Numbered from the stretch's first letter, positions 46,697-56,164 are shown. The stretch: DNA of 64,000 bases from Rhizobium hidalgonense (GCF_002914525.1 NZ_LODW01000022.1:62001-126000), one strand, 5' to 3'. Notes: generated by a model from the sequence alone, not told the origin. Made by a program: numbers and translations.

Positions 46697-46740
46697 TTTG
46701 ATAATTCCATATAGTCAAATATAGTTCCAAATAATGGAAC
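46697..46740 (+). promoter_or_regulatory. Promoter and operator palindrome of the sugar operon
   Basis: TTTGAT (46697-46702), 17 bases, TATAGT (46720-46725) form a sigma70-like promoter. A perfect palindrome GTTCCA-N5-TGGAAC (46724-46740) overlaps the -10 end and start site. A partial copy, AATTCCATATAG, lies within the spacer. The divergent IclR gene's promoter must overlap the same 100 bases. Confidence 0.6.
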
Positions 46741-46765
46741 ATCGCGGGATTCAAAGGGCAACGTC

Positions 46766-47527
46766 ATGCCAGCACAATTTCCGGAGTTCAAAGACCGAAC
46801 CGTGCTGGTGACCGGCGGCGGATCGGGCATCGGTGCTGCGATCGTCGAAGGTTTCGCGCGCCAGGGGGCCAAGGTCTCCTTCATCGACATCGCCGAGGCC
46901 ACGGGCCGCGCGCTCGCCGAAAACCTGTCGCGAGAGACGGTTCATCCCGTCTCCTTTCACCATGCCGACCTGCGTGACATCGAGGCGATCCGGCGCACCG
47001 TCGATACCGTCGTTGCGAGTTCAGGGCCGATCCGCGTGCTGGTCAACAATGCCGCCTGGGACGACCGTCATGATTTCGACGCGGTGACCGAGGCCTATTG
47101 GGACAATAATCAGGCGATCAACCTGAAGCATGTGTTCTTCACCTCCCAGGCAACAGCACCGTCGATGCGGGCGGCCGGCGGCGGTGCGATCATCAATATG
47201 TCGTCGATCGCCTTTAAACTGAACATGGGCGGTTTTCCCTCCTATGCAGCGGCGAAGGCTGCGGTCGTCGGACTGACGAAGAGCTTGGCCGGCAGGCTCG
47301 GGCCGGAGAATATCCGCGTCAACTGCATCCTGCCCGGCATGGTCCTCACGGAACGGCAGATGCAGCTCTGGCTGACCGAAGAGAGCATTGCGCGCTCGGT
47401 CGAGCAGCAGTGCCTGAAGGTCGCGCTCAAGCCCGAGGCGATTGTCGGTCCTTGCCTGTTTCTTGCATCCGACTGCGCGGCTGGAATGACCGCCCAGTCC
47501 CTGATTGTCGATGGAGGCATTCTGTAA
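46766..47527 (+). CDS. SDR family sugar dehydrogenase (likely aldose 1-dehydrogenase)
   Basis: A 253-residue classical short-chain dehydrogenase. The NAD(P)-binding TGGGSGIG is at residues 17-24, NNAAW near 93, and the catalytic Ser with YAAAK follows (MSSIAFKLNMGGFPSYAAAKAA). The IRVNCILPG and DGGIL end are typical. As first gene of an operon with dgoK, dgoA and a lactonase, it most likely oxidises D-galactose or a related aldose to its lactone. Substrate is inferred from neighbours. The TAA stop overlaps the dgoK ATG by one base. Confidence 0.88.
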   Translation: MPAQFPEFKDRTVLVTGGGSGIGAAIVEGFARQGAKVSFIDIAEATGRALAENLSRETVHPVSFHHADLRDIEAIRRTVDTVVASSGPIRVLVNNAAWDDRHDFDAVTEAYWDNNQAINLKHVFFTSQATAPSMRAAGGGAIINMSSIAFKLNMGGFPSYAAAKAAVVGLTKSLAGRLGPENIRVNCILPGMVLTERQMQLWLTEESIARSVEQQCLKVALKPEAIVGPCLFLASDCAAGMTAQSLIVDGGIL

Positions 47528-48441
47528 TGGCACATCCCGCTTATGTTGCGGTGGACTGGGGCACCAGCAGTTTCCGGCTCTGGCTGATCGCCAGGGACGG
47601 CAGCATTCTTGCCGAGCGCCGCAGCGGCGAAGGCATGACGAGTGCTGCAAAGACCGGCTTTTCTCAAGTGCTTTCAGGCCACCTCGCCGCCGTCGAGGCG
47701 CCGGAAAACCTGCCGGTGATCGTCTGCGGCATGGCCGGCGCACGGCAGGGCTGGGTCGAGGCGGGTTATATCGACGTTCCGGCGCCGCTCGCCGCGATTC
47801 TCACCGGAGCGGTCTCCGTGCCCGGCGAAAGCCGCGACATCCGCATCCTGCCGGGCCTTGCCCAGCGGGATATGGCGACGCCCGATGTGATGCGCGGCGA
47901 GGAAACCCAGCTTCTCGGCGCGCTCGGCAGCGCAAGCTCGGGCGCGCAGGCGGTCTGCATGCCCGGAACCCATTCGAAGTGGGTGCATGTCAGCGACGGC
48001 AAGGTCGCCGGTTTTTCGACCTTCATGACCGGCGAACTTTTCGACGTCATCAGCAAACACACGATCCTGTCGCATGCCGTCGCCGGCGCCGACGAGCAGC
48101 CGGCCGATGCGGCAGCCTTCGAGGCGGCGGTCTCGGCCGCTTTCGCGCGGCCCGCGCTTGCCTCCAACCTGCTCTTTACCGCCCGCTCGGGCCAACTCCT
48201 GCACGGGATCTCCGCCGCATCAGCGCAGGCCCGGCTCTCCGGCACGCTGATCGGCCTCGAAATCGCCGGCGCACTGCAGGATGCGGCCAACTCAGGCGTC
48301 ACCCTGGTCGCTTCCGGGCGCCTGCAGGCGCTCTACGAACAGGCCTTCAAAAGCCTCTCCCTGACCTTCACCGCCATAGATGCCGACGCCGCTGTGCGCC
48401 GCGGGCTTTCGGCCGCCGCCGAAGCCATCTGGCCGAATTGA
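47527..48441 (+). CDS. dgoK: 2-dehydro-3-deoxygalactonokinase
   Basis: A 304-residue sugar-acid kinase of the DgoK family, which phosphorylates 2-keto-3-deoxygalactonate. It starts AYVAVDWGTSSFRLWLIARDG (phosphate-1 motif), with VCGMAGARQGWVEA, PGTHSKWVHV and STFMTGELFDVISKHTIL as family landmarks. The ATG at 47527 overlaps the SDR stop (TAATG). The product is split by dgoA, 13 bases downstream. Cytoplasmic. The length is normal. Confidence 0.94.
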   Translation: MAHPAYVAVDWGTSSFRLWLIARDGSILAERRSGEGMTSAAKTGFSQVLSGHLAAVEAPENLPVIVCGMAGARQGWVEAGYIDVPAPLAAILTGAVSVPGESRDIRILPGLAQRDMATPDVMRGEETQLLGALGSASSGAQAVCMPGTHSKWVHVSDGKVAGFSTFMTGELFDVISKHTILSHAVAGADEQPADAAAFEAAVSAAFARPALASNLLFTARSGQLLHGISAASAQARLSGTLIGLEIAGALQDAANSGVTLVASGRLQALYEQAFKSLSLTFTAIDADAAVRRGLSAAAEAIWPN

Positions 48442-48454
48442 GAAAGCCGACACG

Positions 48455-49096
48455 ATGAACCGCATCCCCTTCCCCGACATGAAGCGCCCGCTGATCGCCA
48501 TCCTTCGCGGCATCCGGCTCGACGAAACCGAGAGCGTGGTCGGCGCCTTGATCGACAATGGCCTGACGGCGATCGAGATCCCGCTCAACTCGCCGGAGCC
48601 GTTCAAATCCATCGAGATCGCCGCCAAGATGGCGCCGGCCGAGGTGCTGATTGGCGCCGGCACGGTGTTGACCGTCGAGGCGGTCGACAACCTGAATGCC
48701 GCCGGCGGCACGCTGCTCGTCACGCCGAATGTCGAGCCCGAGGTGATCATCCGGGCGCGCCAATACGGCATGGTGACGATGCCGGGCGTCTTCACGCCGA
48801 CAGAGGCGCTCGCCGCAGCGCGTGCCGGCGCCACCGGTCTCAAATTCTTTCCGGCAAGCGTGCTTGGTCCTTCCGGCATCACGGCGATCCGGGCGATCCT
48901 GCCGCCGGAACTGACGATTGCCGCCGTCGGCGGCGTGTCGGACAAGAATTTCGGCGATTATACCAAGGCCGGCATCTTCGCCTTCGGCCTCGGCACCAGC
49001 CTCTACAAGCCGGGAATGACCGCATCGGAGGTTGCCGACCGCGCCAAGGCGACCATTTACGCCTATGATGCAGCCATTGGGAGCGTGAGCCTATGA
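48455..49096 (+). CDS. dgoA: 2-dehydro-3-deoxy-6-phosphogalactonate aldolase
   Basis: A 213-residue KDPG/KDPGal-type class I aldolase that splits the phosphorylated sugar acid to pyruvate and glyceraldehyde 3-phosphate. Motifs are PLIAILRGIRLDETESV, IEIPLNSPEPFKSI, GAGTVLT, LLVTPNVEPEV and the Schiff-base Lys in GLKFFPASVLGP. PLNSP in place of the KDPG type's VTLRT-like segment favours the galactonate branch. Its end overlaps the lactonase gene by four bases (ATGA). Confidence 0.94.
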   Translation: MNRIPFPDMKRPLIAILRGIRLDETESVVGALIDNGLTAIEIPLNSPEPFKSIEIAAKMAPAEVLIGAGTVLTVEAVDNLNAAGGTLLVTPNVEPEVIIRARQYGMVTMPGVFTPTEALAAARAGATGLKFFPASVLGPSGITAIRAILPPELTIAAVGGVSDKNFGDYTKAGIFAFGLGTSLYKPGMTASEVADRAKATIYAYDAAIGSVSL

Positions 49097-49980
49097 CCGA
49101 TATTTATGAGTTCGAGGGCAAGACCCTTTGCAACACCAATTCCGTTCTCGGCGAAGGCCCGACCTATGATCCGGACAGCAACACCGTCTGGTGGTTCAAC
49201 ATCCTCGGCAAGGAACTGCACGAGCTCAATCTCTCGACGGGCGCGAAAAAGGTGCATCCATTGCCTGCCATGGCGAGCGTGCTTGCCCGTATAGACGCCA
49301 AACGGCAGTTGATCGCGACGGAGGAAGGGCTCTTCGTCCGCGATATAGCGAGCGGCAACCTCACCTTCTACGCTGCGCTCGAAAACGACAGGCCGGAAAA
49401 CCGTTCGAACGACGGTCGCACCCATCCTTCCGGTGCGCTCTGGATCGGCACGATGAGCAAGCGGGCGGAAAACCAAGCCGGCGCCATCTATCATGTCGCA
49501 CACGGCAAAGTGACGAAGATCTTCAACGGCATCAGCATCCCCAATTCGATCTGCTTCTCGCCTGACGGCACGATCGGCTATTATACCGATTCCCGCCTCA
49601 ACCGGTTGATGCGCGTCATGGTCGATCCGCATACCGGCCTGCCCTCGGGCGAGCCGATTGTGCTGGTCGACAGCGCCGATGAGCCCGGGGACATCGACGG
49701 CTCGGTCGTCGATGCCGACGGTTACATCTGGAATTCGCGCTGGGGTGCGGGGGTCGTCGACCGCTACAATCCCGATGGCTTGCGCATCTCGCGCTACAAG
49801 GTTCCCGCCGTCCAGCCCTCCTGCCCCGCCTTCATCGGCGTCAATGCCGACCGGCTGGCGGTGACGACCGCCTGGGAGGGCCTCGACGAGGACGCCCGTT
49901 CGGCGCAGCCCAGCGCCGGCGCGCTGCTCGAACTCGGCATCGACGTCAAAGGCGTGTTCGATCCGGTTTATGTGATCTGA
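49093..49980 (+). CDS. SMP-30/gluconolactonase family lactonase
   Basis: A 295-residue six-bladed beta-propeller lactonase. Landmarks are the metal-ligand Glu in SVLGEGPTYD, SNDGRTHPSGALWIGTM, GISIPNSICFSPDG and DGSVVDADGYIWNSRWGAG. In this operon it would open the galactono- or related lactone formed by the SDR enzyme. The dehydratase needed between galactonate and 2-keto-3-deoxygalactonate is not in the window. Last gene of the operon, followed by an intrinsic terminator. ATG overlaps dgoA stop. Confidence 0.9.
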   Translation: MTDIYEFEGKTLCNTNSVLGEGPTYDPDSNTVWWFNILGKELHELNLSTGAKKVHPLPAMASVLARIDAKRQLIATEEGLFVRDIASGNLTFYAALENDRPENRSNDGRTHPSGALWIGTMSKRAENQAGAIYHVAHGKVTKIFNGISIPNSICFSPDGTIGYYTDSRLNRLMRVMVDPHTGLPSGEPIVLVDSADEPGDIDGSVVDADGYIWNSRWGAGVVDRYNPDGLRISRYKVPAVQPSCPAFIGVNADRLAVTTAWEGLDEDARSAQPSAGALLELGIDVKGVFDPVYVI

Positions 49981-50004
49981 AGAGAGCTTGCCGTGACAAT
50001 CAGA

Positions 50005-50030
50005 GGCGCTTCCGACCGGAGGCGCCTTTT
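50005..50030 (+). terminator. Terminator of the sugar operon
   Basis: GGCGCTTCC-GACC-GGAGGCGCC forms a 9-bp stem with one G-U pair and a 4-base loop, followed by TTTTCTCGTTTT. Confidence 0.85.
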
Positions 50031-50201
50031 CTCGTTTTCGTGGCGGTTCCGCAATAAAAGTTCCGTGAGAATCGAGAAATTTTCCGTGTTTTCAACCGGA
50101 ACCAATCGGCGCACCAGTCATTTTCCTTTCGAACCGGCGCGGCAATGACACAGACCTTGCCGGGTCAACGACCACTCTAGGGAAATGAAGGTAGGTTCGA
50201 A

Positions 50202-50810
50202 ATGACACGCAAACTCTTGACGACCGTTGCCGCTGGCGCACTGTTTGCCACGGCTTTCGCACCGGCGGCATTCTCGCAGACAACCCCGCAGCCGGCCGAT
50301 CCTGCTGCTCCGACAACGGCGGCTCCCGCCGATCCGGCAGCACCGAAGCCGCCGATCACCCCTGATGTCACCAAGCCAGCAGGCGATGCCGCACAGGCTC
50401 CCGCCGCAGCACCGACGGCAGACACGGCCCAGGCCGGTTACATCACGGAGCAGGCTCCGGACCAGGTCAGCGCCAATACCTATATTGGCCAGTCGGTCTA
50501 TAATGGCAACAATGAAAGCATCGGCAGCGTCAACGACCTGATCCTCAAGAAGGATGGCGGTTTCGTTGCAGCGATCGTCGGTGTCGGCGGCTTCCTCGGT
50601 ATCGGCGAAAAGAACGTCGCCGTCCCGATGGAAAAGATCACCGTCGCTCAGAATACCCAGGACGGCAGCGTCAAGCTGACCACCAGTGAAACGGCTGAAT
50701 CGCTGAAGGCCGCACCTGAGTTCAAGACGCTGGCCATGCAGTCGGCCGAAAAGGCTCCCGCTGCGACCGGCACAGACACCACGGCAACCGGCTCGACCAC
50801 TCCTAAGTAG
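50202..50810 (+). CDS. Exported PRC-barrel domain protein
   Basis: A 202-residue precursor. The signal peptide MTRKLLTTVAAGALFATAFAPAAFS is followed by a Pro/Ala/Asp low-complexity linker to about residue 80. A PRC-barrel-like domain then covers roughly 85-160 (YIGQSVYNGNNESIGSVNDLILKKDG, GVGGFLGIGEKNVAVPMEKI). A Thr/Ala/Ser tail ends the protein. Periplasmic PRC-barrel proteins are common in rhizobia and are often stress-linked, but no function is established. Monocistronic and closed by a terminator 50 bases after the stop. Confidence 0.87.
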   Translation: MTRKLLTTVAAGALFATAFAPAAFSQTTPQPADPAAPTTAAPADPAAPKPPITPDVTKPAGDAAQAPAAAPTADTAQAGYITEQAPDQVSANTYIGQSVYNGNNESIGSVNDLILKKDGGFVAAIVGVGGFLGIGEKNVAVPMEKITVAQNTQDGSVKLTTSETAESLKAAPEFKTLAMQSAEKAPAATGTDTTATGSTTPK

Positions 50811-50859
50811 GCTGGGCCGAGTAAACCACGCGTAACCACGCGCGGTAGTATAGCGTAGG

Positions 50860-50892
50860 CGATGGCGCTCCTAGGGGCGCCATCGTTTTTTT
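50860..50892 (+). terminator. Terminator after the PRC-barrel gene
   Basis: CGATGGCGC / GCGCCATCG, a 9-bp stem with an 8-base loop, followed by seven T. Confidence 0.9.
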
Positions 50893-50905
50893 CCGTGCGG
50901 TCGTT

Positions 50906-52270
50906 TTATGCGCTGACGCGTTCCGCCATGGCCGGGTCGTAATAGTTCTCGTGCAGGAAGCGCAGCGTAGCGATGCCATCCGCCGGACGGCCGAAGTGAT
51001 AGCCCTGGCCCATGCCGCAGCCAAGAGTGCGCAGCTTCACCGCCTCGGCATAATCCTCAATGCCCTCAGCTACCACTTCCAGTTCCAGGCCGTCGCACAT
51101 GGTCAAGATCGCCTTGATGATATGCTCGGATGCGCGGTCGGAATTGATGCGGGAGACGAAGGCGCGATCAATCTTGATCTTATCGAAGATGAAATCGCGC
51201 AGGCGCCCGAGGCTCGACTGGCCGGTGCCGAAATCGTCGAGCGAAATACGCACGCCGGCGGCGCGCAGATCGGCGATGATGCGGTGGGCGGTATCGGCCG
51301 AACTCATCACCGCGGTCTCGGTGATTTCAAGCTCCAGGCGATGCGGATCGAAGCCGACGCGGCCGAGGATCGACAGGATGCTGCCGCTGGTGCCCGGATC
51401 CATCAGCTGGGCCGAGGAGAGATTGAACGACAGGAAGAGTTCGCGCGGCCAGGATAGGGCTGCTTCGGCAGCTTTGCGCAGCAGGGCCTCCGACAGCGCA
51501 TCGATGAAACCGCGCTCTTCGGCGAGCGGCACGAAGACACCGGGCGAGACGAAGCCGAGATCGGCATCGTTCCAGCGGGCGAGCGCCTCGAAGCCGACGA
51601 CCTGGTTGTTGGAGAGCGAGACGATCGGCTGGAAATGCACATCGATCGCGTCGGAGATGATGGCATTTCTGAGCGCCTGTTCCAGCTGCGTCGCGCGCTT
51701 CATTTCCTGGGCGATCTCGCGCGAATAGACGGTGACCTGGCCGCGGCCGCGCCGTTTGGAGCGGTAAAGCGCGGTTTCAGCGCTCTTCAGCAGTTCTTCG
51801 CAATCTTCTCCGGCAAAGGGATATATGGCAAAACCGAGGGAGGCGGAGAGACGAACGTTGCGGTCGCCGAGATCATAGGGTGCCGATAGCACCTCGCGGA
51901 TCATCTGGCCAAATTTCTCGGCACTCGCCCGCTCGAAGATCAGCGGCAGCACGAAGGCGAATTCATCTCCGTCATGGCGGGTGACCAGCGCGCCATCGGG
52001 AATGCAGGCCCTGAGGCGATGGGCGACCTGGCACAGGATTTCATCGCCGGCGGCCGAGCCGAAAAGATCGTTGATCGGTTTGAAACTATCGAGATTGGCG
52101 ATGCCGATGGTGAAGGGGGCCGGGTCGCTGGCGCGCTCGGAAGAGATCTGCAAGACTTTGTCCCGCATGCGATTGCGGTTTCCCAATCCGGTCAGCGGAT
52201 CGGTATAGGCCATCGCCTGAAGCTCATTCTGACCGACGGTCAAGAAAGCTAAGTCCGCCGATTTCATCAT
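50906..52270 (-). CDS. GGDEF-EAL protein, probable c-di-GMP phosphodiesterase
   Basis: A 454-residue cytoplasmic protein without membrane helices. The GGDEF domain (residues 20-185) reads RHDGDEFAF at the active loop, so the first Gly is Asp, and I see no RxxD inhibitory site at the expected place. The EAL domain (205-450) is intact: GFEALARW, LEITETAV, DDFGTGQSSL, KIDRAFV, VVAEGIED and QGYHFGRP. It probably degrades c-di-GMP, with the GGDEF part regulatory. Starts MMKSADLAF at 52270 or 52267. Next to a PAS/receiver protein, separated by a palindromic repeat. Confidence 0.9.
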   Translation of the reverse strand: MMKSADLAFLTVGQNELQAMAYTDPLTGLGNRNRMRDKVLQISSERASDPAPFTIGIANLDSFKPINDLFGSAAGDEILCQVAHRLRACIPDGALVTRHDGDEFAFVLPLIFERASAEKFGQMIREVLSAPYDLGDRNVRLSASLGFAIYPFAGEDCEELLKSAETALYRSKRRGRGQVTVYSREIAQEMKRATQLEQALRNAIISDAIDVHFQPIVSLSNNQVVGFEALARWNDADLGFVSPGVFVPLAEERGFIDALSEALLRKAAEAALSWPRELFLSFNLSSAQLMDPGTSGSILSILGRVGFDPHRLELEITETAVMSSADTAHRIIADLRAAGVRISLDDFGTGQSSLGRLRDFIFDKIKIDRAFVSRINSDRASEHIIKAILTMCDGLELEVVAEGIEDYAEAVKLRTLGCGMGQGYHFGRPADGIATLRFLHENYYDPAMAERVSA

Positions 52271-52403
52271 CCACCCGAGCTTTCCCGCGCCAGGCAAAGA
52301 ATGACCGCGATGTCTTAACAATTTGATAGTAAATCAGCAGGCATTGCCGCTAGATCCACCCCAGAATCCAGGAGTTGACGAGGGTCCCCGCTAAAGTCTC
52401 TGG

Positions 52404-52451
52404 CTTTTATGTCGTTAGGTCGGAACCGCTGCACTCGTCCGGATGACAAGC
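52404..52451. repeat. Decayed palindromic element, core AACCGCTGCAC
   Basis: TTATGTCG, then TCGGAACCGCTGCACTCG and TCCGGATGACA. It is a degenerate copy of the element at 3945-3992, with the same inner core and imperfect arms. Its end touches the stop of the PAS/receiver gene. Confidence 0.65.
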
Positions 52452-52452
52452 A

Positions 52453-54177
52453 TCAGCCGCGCGCGCGCATGGCCTCATCCATCAGATGCCTCTGGAAGAT
52501 GGCCTCGAGCATATCAGGACTGACGGGTTTCATGATGACATCGTCCATGCCTGCTTTGACGCATTCGGCGCGGTCTCGTTCGAAGGCCTGGGTGAGCACG
52601 CCGATGATCGGGGTGCGGCTTGTGCCGCCGGTCTCTTCTATCTGCCGGATGAGGCGGGCCGCCTCGAAGCCGTTGAAGCCCGGCAGCGAAATGTCCATCA
52701 GCACGATCTCAGGCCGGTGCTCGGCCCAGAGGCGCACGGCCTCGTCGCCGGTCGCCGCAATCATATGGCGATAACCAAGGCCTTCGAGGATCTGCGAGAA
52801 TACGATCTGGTTGATATCATTGTCTTCGGCGACGAGAACCTGCAGGCCGACGATGTCGTCGGAGATACTGATTTCCCAATCCGTATCCTGACCGGCGCCG
52901 CCGTTGCGGCTGTTGCGGTTGAAATGGCGGGCGATCTGAAAGGTGAGCTCGTTGGCGATCTGGAAACCGTCCATGACAAGCGCCGGGATGCCGTATTGCT
53001 CGGCAAGCTCAAGACAGCGCATGCCCATCTGGTTGTCGATGATCACGAGATCGAGCGAAATGCCGGAGGACGTGGCAATTTCCAGGAACCGCTCCTCCTC
53101 GTCCTCGCCGCGGACCGCGCAGGATTCGAAGCCGTATTTCGACAGCGTTCGCAGCGCGGCGGTCTCGGCGGCAAGATCGGCGGTGACGACGAGGACCTTG
53201 CGGCCGGAGAAATTTTCCGGAACGATCGCTTCCATAGCCGCCGGCTCGCGGCGCTCGACGGCGCTCGGTACCGGCACATAGGCGCGGCGATAGCTTTGAT
53301 TGCTTGAGGTGGTGATCGCCGATGCCCGGCCGAACTCGTCGAGATCGGCGCCCTCGCGCGGCAGATCCTGCATTGTTGACACCAGGAAATAGCGGCCCGG
53401 CTTGCCGATGCGGTGCTTGCGGCTGACAATGTCGCGCTCGATGCCGTCACGGGAGATCTGCCGCTGGCGGGAGACGGACATCTCGCCGGTCTCCAGCACA
53501 TGACGATCGCTTTCCTCAAAGCGCTTGGCGATCTCTTCCGAGAAGAGATCGGCGCTCTTGCGCCCGAGCACCTCGTCGGCGGTGGTCTGATATTTCTCGC
53601 AAAAGGCGAGGTTGACCGCGACATAGGTGAGGTTGCGGTCCTTGACGAAGAGTGGGAACGGCAGATTGTCGAGAATGTCCTCGGTCAGTTGCACGCGCTC
53701 CAGATCCGAGCGCCATTGCTCTTCGCGCTTCTTGTCCTCGGAAATATCGGAAATGATGGTGACGCCGTAACCGCCGGGCAGCCTGCGTTTGACGAAACGC
53801 ACCCAGCTGTCGGCAGCGTGGCGCTCGACGACGTCGAAGCGCTCGCGCCAATGCGAGGCGATTTTCTGCGACAGCCAGTCCTCACGGCTCAGCGAGCCAC
53901 GCTGCTTCACATCATATTGCTGGCGAATGCCGGTGTCGTAGACCGCGCCGAGGAAATCGCGAAGCCGCGTGCCGGGTTTCAGCATCTCAGGCGGCAGCGG
54001 GAAGAATTCCAGCGTCTGGCGGCTGGCAAAGATCAGATGATCGTTCTTGTCATAGATGATGAAAGCTGCCGAAAGGCTGTCGCACACCACATCGAAAAGC
54101 GCCGTCTGCAGATCGGCCCCGGCGGAAATCCCGTCGGTTTCCGATGACGTGTCCGCCTTTTCGAAGCCGGCACTCAT
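52453..54177 (-). CDS. PAS-PAS-REC-REC protein lacking a histidine kinase domain
   Basis: A 574-residue soluble signalling protein. PAS-like domains lie at about 25-140 (AAFIIYDKNDHLIFASRQTLEFF) and 165-285 (LPFPLFVKDRNLTYVAVNLAFCEKY). A first receiver-like domain (325-425) lacks the acidic pocket (VVTADLA). A second receiver (445-565) is complete: AEDND, phospho-Asp in LMDISLPG, Thr in GVLTQA, Lys in IMKPVS. No H-box, N-box or G-box is seen between PAS2 and the receivers. It must be phosphorylated by another kinase. Start is ATG (MSAGFEK). Neighbour of the GGDEF-EAL gene. Confidence 0.85.
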   Translation of the reverse strand: MSAGFEKADTSSETDGISAGADLQTALFDVVCDSLSAAFIIYDKNDHLIFASRQTLEFFPLPPEMLKPGTRLRDFLGAVYDTGIRQQYDVKQRGSLSREDWLSQKIASHWRERFDVVERHAADSWVRFVKRRLPGGYGVTIISDISEDKKREEQWRSDLERVQLTEDILDNLPFPLFVKDRNLTYVAVNLAFCEKYQTTADEVLGRKSADLFSEEIAKRFEESDRHVLETGEMSVSRQRQISRDGIERDIVSRKHRIGKPGRYFLVSTMQDLPREGADLDEFGRASAITTSSNQSYRRAYVPVPSAVERREPAAMEAIVPENFSGRKVLVVTADLAAETAALRTLSKYGFESCAVRGEDEEERFLEIATSSGISLDLVIIDNQMGMRCLELAEQYGIPALVMDGFQIANELTFQIARHFNRNSRNGGAGQDTDWEISISDDIVGLQVLVAEDNDINQIVFSQILEGLGYRHMIAATGDEAVRLWAEHRPEIVLMDISLPGFNGFEAARLIRQIEETGGTSRTPIIGVLTQAFERDRAECVKAGMDDVIMKPVSPDMLEAIFQRHLMDEAMRARG

Positions 54178-54361
54178 TCTGTTGCGTCCCACATCTGTTC
54201 GATTTCGAAAGCTTCCGGAGGTATATGATTAGAAATGCCATTTTTATGTTAAAACCGGCTTAACATTAGCGACCCCCAAGTTTGCGGGAGCCTCGGATCG
54301 CGCTTTGGGAAAGCCTATCGAAGCCCCTTCCCTCCGGCTCACGAATCCTTGAAAATAGCCC

Positions 54362-56164
54362 ATGGCCATCAGACAGCTTTCCGAAACGCTCATCAACCAG
54401 ATCGCCGCCGGCGAAGTCATCGAACGGCCGGCGAGTGCTGCCAAGGAACTGATCGAAAACGCGCTCGATGCGGGGGCGACGCGCATCGAGATCGCCACGT
54501 CGGGCGGCGGCAAGGCGCTTCTGCGGGTCAGCGACAACGGCTCGGGTATGGATGCGGCCGATCTGGAACTGGCGGTCAGGCGCCACTGCACCTCAAAATT
54601 ATCCGACACGCTCGAGGATATCCGCACGCTCGGCTTCCGCGGCGAAGCGCTGCCCTCGATCGGCTCGGTGGCAAGGCTCAGCATCGCCAGCCGCAGGCGT
54701 GACAGCGCCGGCGGTCACGAGATCGCCGTCAACGCCGGCAAGATCGCGCATTTGCGCCCGGCCGCCGCCAATCCCGGCACGATCGTCGAAGTGCGCGACC
54801 TGTTCTTCGCCACACCCGCCCGGCTCAAATTCCTCAAGAGCGAGAAGGCCGAGGCCGGCGCCATTACCGAGATCGTCAAGCGCATGGCGATCGCCTTTCC
54901 CGCGGTGCGCTTCGTGCTGTCGGGCACCGACCGCACGACGCTGGAATTTCCGGCAACCGGCGACGACCACTTGGCGCGCATGGCGCAGGTGCTCGGCAAG
55001 GAATTCCGCGACAACGCCATCGCACTCGACGCCGTGCGCGAGGAGATCTCGCTCACCGGCTTTGCCGGCGTGCCGACCTTCAACCGCGGCAACTCCGCCC
55101 ATCAATATGCCTTCGTCAACGGCCGGCCGGTGCAGGACAAGCTGATCCTGTCGGCGATCCGCGGCGCCTATGCCGAGACGATCCCATCGGGACGCCATCC
55201 TGTGGCGGTGCTGTCGATCACACTCGACCCCGCTCTTGTCGACGTCAACGTGCATCCGGCAAAATCCGACGTGCGCTTCCGCGACCCCGGCCTGGTGCGC
55301 GGCCTAATCGTCGGTGCGGTCCGCGAGGCGCTGGCGCGCGACGGCAGCCGGGCGGCAACGACCGGGGCGAGCGATATGCTGCGCTCCTTCCGCCCCGGCT
55401 TTCAGCCATACACGCCGCGGCCGCAGACGGCATGGTCGGCCGAGACCTCGCCGTCGCGGCCCTACCAGCCGGCAACAGGTTTCGGTGAACGGCCGCAGGC
55501 CTCTTTCGACGGGCTGTCGATGCCGACGGCGCGGGCCGAGCAGCAGTTTTCGCCGCAGCCGGCCGCACCCGATACAACCGCGCGCTATCCGCTCGGCGCC
55601 GCGCGGGCGCAGATCCACGCCAATTACATCGTCGCCCAAACCGAAGACGGGCTTGTCATCGTCGACCAGCATGCCGCCCACGAGCGGCTGGTGTTCGAAG
55701 CGATGCGCAAGGCGCTGCATTCGAAGCGGCTGGCCTCGCAGGTGCTGCTCATCCCCGAGATCATCGACATTCCGGAAGAGGATTGCGACCGGCTGATGCA
55801 GCATGCGGCCGAGCTTTCCGAACTTGGCCTGGCGATCGAACGGTTCGGCCCCGGGGCGATTGCCGTGCGCGAGACGCCGGCCATGCTCGGCGAGGTCGAT
55901 GCGCATGGCCTGATCCGCCAGCTCGCCGACGAGATTGCCGAATGGGACACGGCGTCAGGCCTGTCGGCCAAGCTCGAATATGTGGCGGCGACGATGGCCT
56001 GCCACGGCTCGGTGCGCTCCGGGCGGCGGCTGCGGCCGGAGGAAATGAACGCGCTGCTGCGCGAAATGGAAGTGACGCCCGGATCCGGCCAGTGCAATCA
56101 CGGCCGGCCGACCTATATCGAATTGAAGCTCAGCGATATCGAGCGGCTTTTCGGCAGAAGCTAA
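54362..56164 (+). CDS. mutL: DNA mismatch repair protein MutL
   Basis: A 600-residue GHKL ATPase. The amino domain has [54 protein letters not shown] and [12 protein letters not shown] Pro/Gln-rich linker lies at about 340-425. The dimerisation domain has the endonuclease metal motif [12 protein letters not shown] and the late CNHGRPT. This makes it a nicking-type MutL, as in bacteria without MutH. Divergent from the PAS/receiver gene over 184 bases. Single gene. Confidence 0.96.
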   Translation: MAIRQLSETLINQIAAGEVIERPASAAKELIENALDAGATRIEIATSGGGKALLRVSDNGSGMDAADLELAVRRHCTSKLSDTLEDIRTLGFRGEALPSIGSVARLSIASRRRDSAGGHEIAVNAGKIAHLRPAAANPGTIVEVRDLFFATPARLKFLKSEKAEAGAITEIVKRMAIAFPAVRFVLSGTDRTTLEFPATGDDHLARMAQVLGKEFRDNAIALDAVREEISLTGFAGVPTFNRGNSAHQYAFVNGRPVQDKLILSAIRGAYAETIPSGRHPVAVLSITLDPALVDVNVHPAKSDVRFRDPGLVRGLIVGAVREALARDGSRAATTGASDMLRSFRPGFQPYTPRPQTAWSAETSPSRPYQPATGFGERPQASFDGLSMPTARAEQQFSPQPAAPDTTARYPLGAARAQIHANYIVAQTEDGLVIVDQHAAHERLVFEAMRKALHSKRLASQVLLIPEIIDIPEEDCDRLMQHAAELSELGLAIERFGPGAIAVRETPAMLGEVDAHGLIRQLADEIAEWDTASGLSAKLEYVAATMACHGSVRSGRRLRPEEMNALLREMEVTPGSGQCNHGRPTYIELKLSDIERLFGRS

